The notes under the pieces: generated by a model
Told to the model about the DNA's origin: nothing
The model's database searches: none
Seen by the model: only the letters and a program-made list of their open reading frames with translations
Made by a program: the position numbers and the translations under genes
Origin: Fimbriimonadaceae bacterium
GTDB lineage: Bacteria > Armatimonadota > Fimbriimonadia > Fimbriimonadales > Fimbriimonadaceae
Reading direction: 5' to 3'
Length of the DNA: 13,805 nucleotides
Assembly (NCBI GenBank): GCA_014380605.1
Contig: JACMJO010000135.1
Coordinates: forward strand, 1-13,805
Shown: positions 1-5,657 of the stretch, piece by piece
How positions within the stretch are numbered: the stretch's first letter is position 1
How the letters are laid out: every line of letters begins with the position of its first letter

Positions 1-18
1 AAGACTGAGCTCTGCCTG

Positions 19-24
19 TAGACT
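19..24 (+). promoter_or_regulatory. Possible -10 box of a leaderless transcript
   Basis: TAGACT lies exactly 6 bases before the ATG at 31, and no Shine-Dalgarno sequence is present. A -10 element in this position would start the transcript at or next to the start codon. The -35 region falls outside the window, so this is only a motif-and-position call. Confidence 0.35.
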
Positions 25-30
25 CCAAAC

Positions 31-633
31 ATGTCGGAGTGGCTGGACGAATCGTTTATAGGACAAGCGTTTATCGGCGAGACGGTCACCGTCGCTACGA
101 ACAGCAGGTTTACCGACTGCAAGTTCATTGGAGCCAAGTTCGAATCGGCAAAGATGACAAGCTGTCACTTTGAGAACTGCGACTTCACCAGGGCTAGCTT
201 TGCCGACGCCACCCTCAAAGGCTGTGTTTTCGCCCAAGCCGACTTCACCGATGCCGGTTTCTTTGCAGCCAGATTGCTTGGCGCCCGAATGATTGCTTGC
301 CAGTTTCAAGGTTCGGACCTCAGATCAATCCAGCAGGAAGCCTGCGACTGGTCGTTCTGCCAACTTCGCCTCCAAGATCTCCGCGTACTGGACCTTACGT
401 CCCTAAAGCTGATCGAGACAGACCTGTACGGAGCAAACTTGAGCCAAAGTATCCTGAAGAAGGCGGATCTGAGCCGGGCAATTCTCGCCCATGCGAAGCT
501 AGATGGCGCCGATCTACGAGATGCGATTCTCGATGGCGTGGATCTAACCCAAACATCGGTGGTTAAGGCAAAGTTCGACGTTTCCGTCGCCATCCGATTC
601 GCCCAGTCTCATGGCGCAATTGTCGAGGGCTAG
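31..633 (+). CDS. Pentapeptide-repeat protein
   Basis: This 200-residue protein is built of pentapeptide repeats of the A(D/N)LXX type. Runs such as ADATLKGCVFAQADF occur near residues 58-75, and a second, cleaner block from about residue 133 to 172 contains LYGANL, KKADLSRA, HAKLDGADLRDA and DGVDL. Such repeats fold into a right-handed quadrilateral beta-helix. The family includes gyrase-protecting proteins and many of unknown role, and nothing here points to a specific partner. There is no signal peptide or membrane segment, so a cytoplasmic location is likely. The central part (about residues 95-130) fits the repeat poorly, which suggests two coils joined by a divergent segment. The ATG start has a TAGACT box 6 bases upstream and no ribosome binding site. 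The sugar isomerase gene follows 20 bases after the stop. The family call is firm; the function is unknown. Confidence 0.9.
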   Translation: MSEWLDESFIGQAFIGETVTVATNSRFTDCKFIGAKFESAKMTSCHFENCDFTRASFADATLKGCVFAQADFTDAGFFAARLLGARMIACQFQGSDLRSIQQEACDWSFCQLRLQDLRVLDLTSLKLIETDLYGANLSQSILKKADLSRAILAHAKLDGADLRDAILDGVDLTQTSVVKAKFDVSVAIRFAQSHGAIVEG

Positions 634-639
634 CCTCGG

Positions 640-645
640 TAAAAT
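640..645 (+). promoter_or_regulatory. Possible -10 box of a leaderless isomerase transcript
   Basis: TAAAAT sits 7 bases before the ATG at 653, in the short gap between the two genes. There is no purine-rich ribosome binding site before that ATG. No good -35 match was found at 16-18 bp spacing; TTGTCG at 620-625 is only 14 bp away. The site supports choosing 653 over 611 as the start. Confidence 0.35.
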
Positions 646-652
646 ACCGGTC

Positions 653-1720
653 ATGCCCCATCAACTGGACGACCGAGCCTTTGTAACGCGACTTGACCCC
701 AAGGACATGCTGGGTCGGACTGAGAGGTTTCCGGATCAGTGCCGAGAAGCGCTTGGGATTTCCCAGGGAGTTTCCCTTAAACCCATGGCTCAGAGGCCAA
801 GCGTCGTGATGCTGACCGGCATGGGCGGTTCGGCCGCGGGCGGAGACTTTGCCCGATCCCTTTTTGAGAACAAAGCGGCCGTCCCCTTCATCGTCAATCG
901 CGACTATCACCTTCCAACCTATGTGGGGCTGGGGGACTACGTCTTCTGCGCGAGTTACAGCGGCAACACCGAAGAGACCCTGAGCGCATACGCGGACGCC
1001 AAGAAGGCAGGGGCGCAAATCATCGCCGTGACGAGTGGGGGCAAGTTGGCTGAGCTAGCCCGCGCCGATGGATTCCCAACCTACATCATTCCCGGCGGAC
1101 ATCCGCCCCGGACAGCCTTGGGCTATATGCTCATTCCCATTCTGGTTGCCAGCGAAGCTCTTGGCCTACTCCCAAGCCATGATTTCGCAAAGTGCTTTGC
1201 CTTGCTCGATCAATGCTCAGCGGACTGGACGGTGGGAACCCCGTTTGAATCGAATCCAACCAAGCAGCTCGCCCAAGCGATGTTCGGCAAAGTTGCGCTT
1301 CTCTACGGGCTTGGGCAATGGCAGGGCGCGATCGCCAACCGTTGGAAGGGGCAGATCAATGAGAATGCAAAAAATCTTGCGTTTCCAAACACTTACCCCG
1401 AGCTAAACCACAACGAAGTCCTTGGCTGGGTTGGCGCGGGCAAGCAGGGCGTCGCAAACTGGCTGATGATAACCCTGGTGGACGGAACCGAGAGCGCCAA
1501 GATGAAAACCCGCTCGTCGGTTACCGAAAAGCTGGTGAAGGGTACAGCGGAAGCCCACCACGTGACCGCTAGGGGCGAAGATTTGCTTGAGAAGATGCTG
1601 TCGCTGACGTTCTACGGCGACTTCGTTTCGATCTACCTTGCCGCGCTGAACGGCATCGATCCCGAGAACATCGACTCGATCAATACGCTGAAAGAGGAGT
1701 TGGGGAAGGTTGAGGGATAG
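653..1720 (+). CDS. Bifunctional phosphoglucose/phosphomannose isomerase
   Basis: This cytoplasmic enzyme interconverts glucose-6-phosphate or mannose-6-phosphate with fructose-6-phosphate. The 355-residue protein has the two SIS-fold halves of the PGI/PMI family. The phosphate-binding sequence GMGGSAAGGD is at residues 56-65 and SYSGNTEET at about 101-109. The family signature NENAK...ELNHNE is at about 236-255. In that signature Glu237 and His253 are 16 residues apart, the same spacing as the proposed catalytic Glu203 and His219 of the Pyrobaculum aerophilum enzyme. An in-frame upstream ATG at 611 would overlap the preceding gene by 23 bases and has no recognisable initiation signal, so 653, with TAAAAT 7 bases upstream, is preferred. 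The gene converges on ssb across an 81-base gap. The family call is strong; which sugar is preferred cannot be told from sequence. Confidence 0.93.
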   Translation: MPHQLDDRAFVTRLDPKDMLGRTERFPDQCREALGISQGVSLKPMAQRPSVVMLTGMGGSAAGGDFARSLFENKAAVPFIVNRDYHLPTYVGLGDYVFCASYSGNTEETLSAYADAKKAGAQIIAVTSGGKLAELARADGFPTYIIPGGHPPRTALGYMLIPILVASEALGLLPSHDFAKCFALLDQCSADWTVGTPFESNPTKQLAQAMFGKVALLYGLGQWQGAIANRWKGQINENAKNLAFPNTYPELNHNEVLGWVGAGKQGVANWLMITLVDGTESAKMKTRSSVTEKLVKGTAEAHHVTARGEDLLEKMLSLTFYGDFVSIYLAALNGIDPENIDSINTLKEELGKVEG

Positions 1721-1750
1721 AGAATCAGGGAAATAGGTAATTAGTGAGTT

Positions 1751-1796
1751 AAGGGAATTGGAACAAGGGCTGATTTCTCCCTTTCCTTATTCCCTT
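1751..1796. terminator. Imperfect hairpin between converging genes
   Basis: In the 81-base gap between the isomerase and ssb stops, AAGGGAAT (1751-1758) pairs with ATTCCCTT (1789-1796), and an inner AAGGG can pair with CCCTT. The stem is interrupted and no clean T-tract follows on either strand. It may end transcription from both sides, but this is a weak call. Confidence 0.3.
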
Positions 1797-1801
1797 CCCG
1801 C

Positions 1802-2227
1802 CTACTCATCCGCAAACGGATCGTATTCGTCTGCCGCCGGCGCCGCCGTTACTGCGGCCGCTGCGGCGGTTGGTCGAGCGCCTTGATCTCCACCGCCGTG
1901 ATCCTCTCGCGGTCTATCTAGACCCTGGACGCTGTTCGCCACGACTTCTACGACCTCGCGATTCGCGCCGTCGCTACCCGTAAACTTTCGAGCCTGAAGC
2001 CGACCTTCGATGGCAACCAACCGACCCTTTGTAAGGTAGTTGGTGACATAGTCCGCTTGGTTACCCCACGCGACGATGTTAAAGAAGTCTGCATCGGGAG
2101 ATCCATCTTGCGGCTTGATTCTCTTTTGCACGGCAATCGAGAAGGAGCAGACGTTTTTGCCCGTCGTCGTGGTCCGAAGTTCTGGATCACGGGTCAGGCG
2201 GCCAATGAGAACAACGCTGTTGACCAT
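1802..2227 (-). CDS. ssb: Single-stranded DNA-binding protein
   Basis: SSB binds single-stranded DNA as an oligomer during replication, recombination and repair and recruits partners through its C-terminal tip. The 141-residue protein starts MVNSVVLIGRLTRDPELR and has the typical OB-fold sequence over residues 1 to about 105, including FFNIVAWGNQADYV and KGRLVAIEGRLQ. A low-complexity Gly/Ala-rich linker follows. The tail ends DEYDPFADE, so the usual acidic -PF tip is present but extended by three residues (see findings). The ATG at 2227 has GAGGAATAAAG just upstream, a reasonable ribosome binding site. The gene begins two bases after rpsF, so the two are almost certainly cotranscribed. rpsR, which normally follows ssb, is not there. 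Confidence 0.96.
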   Translation of the reverse strand: MVNSVVLIGRLTRDPELRTTTTGKNVCSFSIAVQKRIKPQDGSPDADFFNIVAWGNQADYVTNYLTKGRLVAIEGRLQARKFTGSDGANREVVEVVANSVQGLDRPREDHGGGDQGARPTAAAAAVTAAPAADEYDPFADE

Positions 2228-2229
2228 CT

Positions 2230-2520
2230 TTATTCCTCGACTTTGTAGATTCGGTGGCGAATGATGTCGTCGTTGATGCGCATCAGTCGGCCTAGTTCGG
2301 CAGGTAGCTCGGCGGGAGCTTCGAAGTTCATCAAAATGTAGTTGCCCTCTTTGAAGCCGTTGACTTCATAGGCGAGCTTGCGCTTGTCCCACTTGCCGGC
2401 TTTCTCGACGGTGCCGCCATGGGTCTCGACGACATCTTTAAAGCGGTCCGCGATTTTGCCAACTTCGGTGTCGTTGAAGTCGGGCTTGACGATGTAAAAG
2501 GCTTCGTATTTCTTACTCAT
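2230..2520 (-). CDS. rpsF: 30S ribosomal protein S6
   Basis: S6 is a component of the 30S platform and binds together with S18. The 96-residue product has the standard length and ferredoxin-like sequence pattern of bacterial S6: MSKKYEAFYIVKPDF at the start, the GKWDKRKLAYEVNGFKEGNY segment near residues 42-61, and RLMRINDDIIRHRIYKVEE at the end. The ATG has only a weak GAG upstream. A CATAGT sequence 9 bases before the ATG could be a poor -10 box. The upstream intergenic stretch 2521-2623 is the only room for a promoter. ssb follows two bases downstream. The identification is secure. Confidence 0.96.
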   Translation of the reverse strand: MSKKYEAFYIVKPDFNDTEVGKIADRFKDVVETHGGTVEKAGKWDKRKLAYEVNGFKEGNYILMNFEAPAELPAELGRLMRINDDIIRHRIYKVEE

Positions 2521-2623
2521 TGTTTGCTCACTATGGGCTTTGATTCCGCAAGCGAGAACATTCGCAGGGGAACAGCGAGCCGGTTAAGGCGAAGGGAGAT
2601 GATACCAGATGAAGTGTTTTGAG

Positions 2624-3127
2624 CTAAGGAGGACTTGCTATCGCCTTAGCGTGCCCATCGGCGTAGGATACGTTGTTCGACGGCAAGCCATCTCCAACCT
2701 TATGTCGTCCGGGATTTGGCAGGCTCCCTTTGCTTCCCGATGCGTTTCTTGCCAGGTTCATCGATTCAAAAACAAGCTCTACGAAGTCGGGGCGGCGTGG
2801 CAGTTTCGCATTGGAAAGCTGGCCATTGAAGGCATAGCCATAAATTTGAGGGTCCTTCCTTTCTCTTTGAAGGATGTTGCATTGAAGAAGATCTTCGTCC
2901 TTCAAGTAAGGGACGGATGCATCCATCCAGTTGTCCCGATTGGGGAACCGATCGTCATAGTCGCTCGCATACATGATGCAGGCTAGGGCCATCTGCTTCA
3001 CATTTGATAGGCACGCATACTTCCTTGCCGAGTCTTTGCCAGCATGAACCGGCCACAGGAGCAACGAGCCAAAAGCCACGGTAATTCCAAGGATCGCAGC
3101 GACCTCGAGGGGTCGCGGGAGCTTCAT
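2624..3127 (-). CDS. Pseudopilin-like protein (downstream paralogue)
   Basis: This 167-residue protein is anchored by an N-terminal hydrophobic helix at about residues 8-27. After the helix it has the series WPVHAGKDSARKYACLSNVKQM and then YASDYDDRFPNRDNWMD, the layout of Armatimonadota and Planctomycetota type II/IV pseudopilins, whose usual form is FPVFARAREKAR..CLSNLKQI..YAQDYDE. The C-terminal part has SLPNPGRHK and VSYADGHAK, resembling the H-X9-DG domain but with 14 residues between H and DG. The canonical prepilin cleavage site (G/A-FTLIE) is absent; only a glutamate (PLEVAA) remains at a comparable place. The ATG overlaps the stop of the upstream paralogue as ATGA, implying translational coupling. 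The role is unknown; a surface or pilus-related protein that escapes prepilin peptidase is one possibility. Confidence 0.8.
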   Translation of the reverse strand: MKLPRPLEVAAILGITVAFGSLLLWPVHAGKDSARKYACLSNVKQMALACIMYASDYDDRFPNRDNWMDASVPYLKDEDLLQCNILQRERKDPQIYGYAFNGQLSNAKLPRRPDFVELVFESMNLARNASGSKGSLPNPGRHKVGDGLPSNNVSYADGHAKAIASPP

Positions 3128-3615
3128 GGGGTCTTTGGCAACGCCACGCGCTTCACATGCCCATCCAAGTAGCCGATTGAATTCCGCCCTTTATGCCGGC
3201 CAGGGTTGGGAAGGCTGGCGAAAGGATCGCTCGCGTTACGGGCCAGATTGATCGAGTCATAGATCATGGACTGAGTGGCTGGACTCTGAAATTGATCGGT
3301 CTTCTTGCGCGACAACCGCGAATCGAAGGCGTAGCCGTGCTGACCCTTAACTCTGATTTCCGGATCTACGAATATCTCCTGGTTCTTTGTGTAAGGGGTC
3401 GCCAAGTCCATCCAGGCGTCGCGATCAGGAAGTCGCTCATCGTAATCCGCGGCATAGATGATTAGTGAAAGCGCGATCTGTTTCGAATTCGAAAGGCAAT
3501 GCGTTCCCGGACTTGCTTCCGAGCAACCGCAAGCCGTGATGGGCACGAAGACGCCAACCAGGCAGAACACGATTCCAAGACAAACCAACCATTCCCAGAG
3601 GAGGGGCTTTCGCAC
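3124..3615 (-). CDS. Pseudopilin-like protein with H-X9-DG domain (upstream paralogue)
   Basis: This 163-residue paralogue of the next gene has an N-terminal hydrophobic segment, roughly residues 5-28. It is followed by HCLSNSKQIALSLIIYAADYDERLPDRDAWMD, which is close to the downstream copy. Shared C-terminal features are a YGYAF-like motif, INLARNAS, SLPNPGRHK and a GYLDGHVK end. Exactly nine residues separate His from Asp-Gly, fitting the prepilin-processing-associated H-X9-DG domain. As in its partner, there is no G-FTLIE cleavage motif, though a Glu in the helix start (LLWEWLV) is kept. The in-frame start is GTG, with TAACAT 6 bases upstream and no ribosome binding site, so it may be leaderless. 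The gene is divergent from the first PEP-CTERM gene. Family likeness is good; function is unknown. Confidence 0.78.
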   Translation of the reverse strand: MRKPLLWEWLVCLGIVFCLVGVFVPITACGCSEASPGTHCLSNSKQIALSLIIYAADYDERLPDRDAWMDLATPYTKNQEIFVDPEIRVKGQHGYAFDSRLSRKKTDQFQSPATQSMIYDSINLARNASDPFASLPNPGRHKGRNSIGYLDGHVKRVALPKTP

Positions 3616-3621
3616 AACATC

Positions 3622-3627
3622 ATGTTA
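3622..3627 (-). promoter_or_regulatory. Possible -10 box of a leaderless pseudopilin operon
   Basis: On the minus strand TAACAT ends 6 bases before the GTG start at 3615. No Shine-Dalgarno sequence is visible and there is no -35 match at 16-18 bp. The position mirrors the boxes before 31 and 653, which is the main support. Confidence 0.3.
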
Positions 3628-3701
3628 CGATGAAAAGTGTCAGTTCCGGCCCCCCTGCCAAGCACAATTGCGGGTTCTCGGCCTGGCCTTACGGTTGAAC
3701 C

Positions 3702-3730
3702 TTGCCAATCGCAAGAAATTATCTTAAGAT
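3702..3730 (+). promoter_or_regulatory. Sigma70-type promoter of the first PEP-CTERM gene
   Basis: The -35 box TTGCCA (3702-3707) and -10 box TAAGAT (3725-3730) are separated by exactly 17 bp. Transcription would start near 3737, giving a leader of about 40 bases. A small inverted repeat, CTTGC-CAATC-GCAAG (3701-3715), overlaps the -35 box. A CAATTGC element lies upstream at 3665-3671, 41 bp before CAATCGC at 3706. The whole block recurs at 4861-4929 with the spacing kept. Confidence 0.7.
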
Positions 3731-3778
3731 ATTGGAACTTGCTTTCACTGCTGACAGCATTGCCTTGGGAGGAGATGT

Positions 3779-4396
3779 ATGAAACTTTTTGCAATTGCTG
3801 CACTAATCTCGGTCGTGGCCGTTTCCATGGCCCAGAATGCATATTTTACGGGTTCATTGACGGCGAACGACCCAACCTGGAATCGGCCCCTTGAAGATGG
3901 TAGCGCACTGTCTGCGGTAGGAACGTTGGTTTTCTACGATGTTCAACCATTCTATGTGGCGGCGGCTGGAACATTCACGTTCGAAACGGCCGCACCAACG
4001 CCCAACAATTACGATACTTTTGCATTCATCTACCAGAACGCCTTTAACTCAGCCACTCCGCTAATCAACTATGTGGCTGGAGACGATGATTTCACAGGTG
4101 CCTTTACAATTTTGCCGGGACCGTACACACCCACAAACGGCACCGGAAGCGGTGGTGTTACTCCTTCGTCACAGATTCTGAATGTCGCTCTTAGTGCTGG
4201 CATTCAGTACTACGCCATCAACACGACATTTAGCAACGGTGCCGTGGGCACTTACTTTAGCGGAATCGGGGGAAGAGGCGCCGCTGGGGGTCCAATCGAC
4301 GTTACTCTCGGAACGTTGCCTGTTCCAGAGCCAGCTTCGATGGTTGCTCTTGGAATCGGTGCATTGGCTCTTCTGCGAAAGCGACGCAAAGCCTAG
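3779..4396 (+). CDS. PEP-CTERM-anchored secreted protein
   Basis: This 205-residue exported protein has a signal peptide (MKLFAIAALISVVAVSMAQ, likely cut after the Ala near residue 18) and a C-terminal PEP-CTERM sorting signal: VPEPAS, a hydrophobic helix and a final RKRRKA. Such proteins are normally handled by an exosortase, which is not in this window. The middle (about residues 20-175) looks like a beta-sandwich rich in Gly, Thr and Asn. The stretch TFTFET...YDTFAFIYQNAFNSATPL resembles the pre-peptidase or DVUA0089-like domains often seen in PEP-CTERM proteins; that resemblance is by eye only. The ATG has a strong Shine-Dalgarno sequence GGGAGGAG (3767-3774) and a clear promoter. A perfect hairpin terminator follows the stop. 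Leader and anchor match the gene at 4981, but the middle does not. Confidence 0.88.
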   Translation: MKLFAIAALISVVAVSMAQNAYFTGSLTANDPTWNRPLEDGSALSAVGTLVFYDVQPFYVAAAGTFTFETAAPTPNNYDTFAFIYQNAFNSATPLINYVAGDDDFTGAFTILPGPYTPTNGTGSGGVTPSSQILNVALSAGIQYYAINTTFSNGAVGTYFSGIGGRGAAGGPIDVTLGTLPVPEPASMVALGIGALALLRKRRKA

Positions 4397-4412
4397 GTTT
4401 CCTCTGGCTTGC

Positions 4413-4450
4413 AAATGGACTAGACCTAGCAGGTCTAGTCCATTTTTTAT
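4413..4450 (+). terminator. Strong rho-independent terminator, first PEP-CTERM gene
   Basis: A perfect 14-bp stem forms from 4413-4426 (AAATGGACTAGACC) and 4432-4445, with a TAGCA loop, followed by a T-rich tract to 4450. It lies 17 bases past the stop at 4396 and directly against the HD-gene remnant. On the minus strand only a short T run follows, so it acts mainly on the plus strand. Confidence 0.9.
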
Positions 4451-4650
4451 TCTAACCAAGTCTCGTTCACACTCAGCGCAAACTTATAACCGATCAACTC
4501 CGCCGACCGACGGCACATCGCCATTTGGCTCTGGAATCTCTCGAAATACTCCATCACCTTGGCTTGCTTAGTGTCTACCTCCAAGGTCAACTCGATCGTG
4601 TTGCCTTTGGGTTTCATGTCCGCTCGACTGTAGCGGACGTAATGGTCCGC
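4447..4650 (-). pseudogene. Truncated remnant of the HD-domain phosphohydrolase gene
   Basis: Read on the minus strand, this stretch encodes ...ADHYVRYSRADMKP... through to NETWLE and a TAA stop. It corresponds to the C-terminal end of the intact HD protein at 5657-6391. Over the last 57 residues, 47 are identical. The motif part of the HD domain (H...HD) is missing. Relative to the intact gene, 23 codons (69 bp) are absent between residues equivalent to VHYSR and VDMKP; in the intact gene the missing block is bounded by CGACT at 5835 and 5904. An open frame continues upstream to an ATG at 4719, but the extra residues resemble nothing in the HD protein, so expression as a 90-residue protein is possible but unsupported. 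Many differences are at third codon positions. Confidence 0.75.
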
Positions 4651-4860
4651 CGGAAAACCGCCGCTCGTAGACCGCCGGATACGGGGACGCTCTGCGTGCT
4701 CAAAACTCTTTGCGCGCATCGCGGCTTTGTGGCGACCGAAATCAAAGTTGTGTCTTTGTGTTTAGTACAACCTTCGCTTCATGTCCGCCAGCAAAGTCCA
4801 GTGACGCTAGCAAACTGGCACGCTCGGTTCCGCTGGCTGGTCGTCGTTGAACGTAGGCAG
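4651..4860. other. Spacer between duplication units with no recognised gene
   Basis: These 210 bases separate the HD remnant from the second promoter block. I see no convincing open frame, RNA gene, inverted terminal repeat or resemblance to the intact HD gene upstream of the matching part. The segment may be debris left by the rearrangement or foreign filler. The sharp resumption of similarity at 4861 marks its right edge. Confidence 0.5.
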
Positions 4861-4900
4861 GCACAATTGCGGGTTCTCTGGATCCGGCAGGCTTGAACCC

Positions 4901-4929
4901 TTGTCAATCGCAAGAAATTATCTTAATAT
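4901..4929 (+). promoter_or_regulatory. Sigma70-type promoter of the second PEP-CTERM gene
   Basis: The -35 box TTGTCA (4901-4906), a 17-bp spacer and the -10 box TAATAT (4924-4929) match the unit A promoter in position and spacing. The spacer ATCGCAAGAAATTATCT is identical in both copies. CAATTGC (4864-4870) and CAATCGC (4905-4911) are again 41 bp apart, although the sequence between them has drifted. The G-C pair of the A-copy inverted repeat has become a G-T pair here (CTTGT against GCAAG). Confidence 0.7.
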
Positions 4930-4980
4930 ATTCAAACTTGCTTTCACTGCTGAGGGCATTTGCCTTTCTGGAGGAGATGT

Positions 4981-5601
4981 ATGAAGCTTTTTGCTGTTTT
5001 TTCATTAGCTGCTATTGCGGCGGTTGGATTTGGACAATCGTTCGCAAATCCAACGATAATTGCTATTCCCTTTACCGGGACATCTGGCGCGTCCACGCCA
5101 TCGAACATATCGGTATCAGGGATCACGGATCCCATTACCAACATCACGGTCGACCTGTTCTTCTTGACCCACACGTTTCCCGATGACATTGACGTCTTAG
5201 TCGTAGGTCCCACGGGAGCTAGCGTCATTTTGATGTCGGACGTTGGAAGTAGCTTCGATGTGCAAGGCATCAACTTGAAGTTCGACGATCTTGCTCCAAA
5301 CAGTCTGCCGGACGCGGCTCTGTTGACTTCGGGCACTTGGAAGCCGACTAATATTGGTACCGGCGATACGTGGACTGGCGCTCCTGCAGGCCCTTACGGC
5401 GCGGCTTTGACGCCGCTTTACGGCCTGAATCCAAATGGGACTTGGACCCTCTACATTCAAGATGACCTCGGCGGAGACATTGGCCTTCTTGACGGAGGCT
5501 GGCAAATTAATTTCCGAACTCAGCCGGTTCCCGAACCCGCAACTCTGGTTGCCCTTGGAGTAGGCGCTCTAGCCCTGCTACGAAAGCGACGCAAAGCCTA
5601 A
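4981..5601 (+). CDS. PEP-CTERM-anchored protein with P-domain-like core
   Basis: This 206-residue exported protein has a signal peptide (MKLFAVFSLAAIAAVGFGQ), a core of about 150 residues and a C-terminal VPEPAT-helix-RKRRKA sorting signal. The core resembles the proprotein convertase P-domain or subtilisin-kexin-like beta-sandwich: ISVSGITDPITNITVDLF, LTHTFPDDIDVLVVGPTG and the closing PNGTWTLYIQDDLGGDIG followed by GGWQINF are typical. No protease domain is attached, so it is probably a structural or binding module on the cell surface. The start at 4981 is chosen over an in-frame TTG at 4960 because a GGAGGAG ribosome binding site (4970-4976) sits before the ATG, as in the paralogue at 3779. 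A hairpin terminator lies 24 bases past the stop. No exosortase gene is in the window. Confidence 0.9.
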   Translation: MKLFAVFSLAAIAAVGFGQSFANPTIIAIPFTGTSGASTPSNISVSGITDPITNITVDLFFLTHTFPDDIDVLVVGPTGASVILMSDVGSSFDVQGINLKFDDLAPNSLPDAALLTSGTWKPTNIGTGDTWTGAPAGPYGAALTPLYGLNPNGTWTLYIQDDLGGDIGLLDGGWQINFRTQPVPEPATLVALGVGALALLRKRRKA

Positions 5602-5625
5602 AAAGCTATCCATAGCAAGGAAACG

Positions 5626-5657
5626 CGGTTCAGAACTTCAGTTCTGGACCGTTTTTC
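5626..5657 (+). terminator. Rho-independent terminator, second PEP-CTERM gene
   Basis: CGGTTCAGAAC (5626-5636) pairs with GTTCTGGACCG (5641-5651) through 11 bp including one G-T pair, with a TTCA loop and then TTTTTC. It occupies the same place as the terminator at 4413-4450 but shares no sequence with it. It ends at the stop codon of the facing HD gene. Confidence 0.85.

Larger units (their letters stand above)
3662..4650. repeat. Tandem segmental duplication, unit A
   Basis: This unit corresponds to 4861-5932. Homologous parts, in order, are: the promoter and leader (3662-3781 against 4861-4983), the PEP-CTERM anchor coding end (about 4320-4395 against 5522-5600, including 20 identical bases at 4376-4395 and 5581-5600), and the facing HD-gene 3' end (4447-4650 against 5657-5932). 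The offset is 1199 bp at the promoters and 1210 bp at the HD stops. The central coding segment and the terminators are not alike. The start of similarity is sharp, at the GCACAATTGC block. Confidence 0.8.

Noticed and set aside
611..652. Upstream ATG start for the isomerase (369 residues)
   Set aside because: It overlaps the pentapeptide gene, lacks any initiation signal, and the added residues precede the conserved family start. ATG 653 has a -10-like box at a fitting distance.
563..1018. Minus-strand open frame of 151 codons
   Set aside because: It is antisense to the conserved isomerase gene and its product has no recognisable family pattern.
2521..2600. S6:S18 autoregulatory leader before rpsF
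   Set aside because: No stable hairpin with the expected CCG-bearing bulge could be drawn by eye, and rpsR is absent from the operon.
3462..3842. Minus-strand open frame of 126 codons across the divergent promoter region
   Set aside because: It overlaps the pseudopilin gene in another frame and crosses the PEP-CTERM promoter; no domain is seen.
4960..4980. Upstream TTG start for the second PEP-CTERM protein
   Set aside because: It would start before the GGAGGAG ribosome binding site and spoil the signal peptide; the paralogue starts at the equivalent of 4981.
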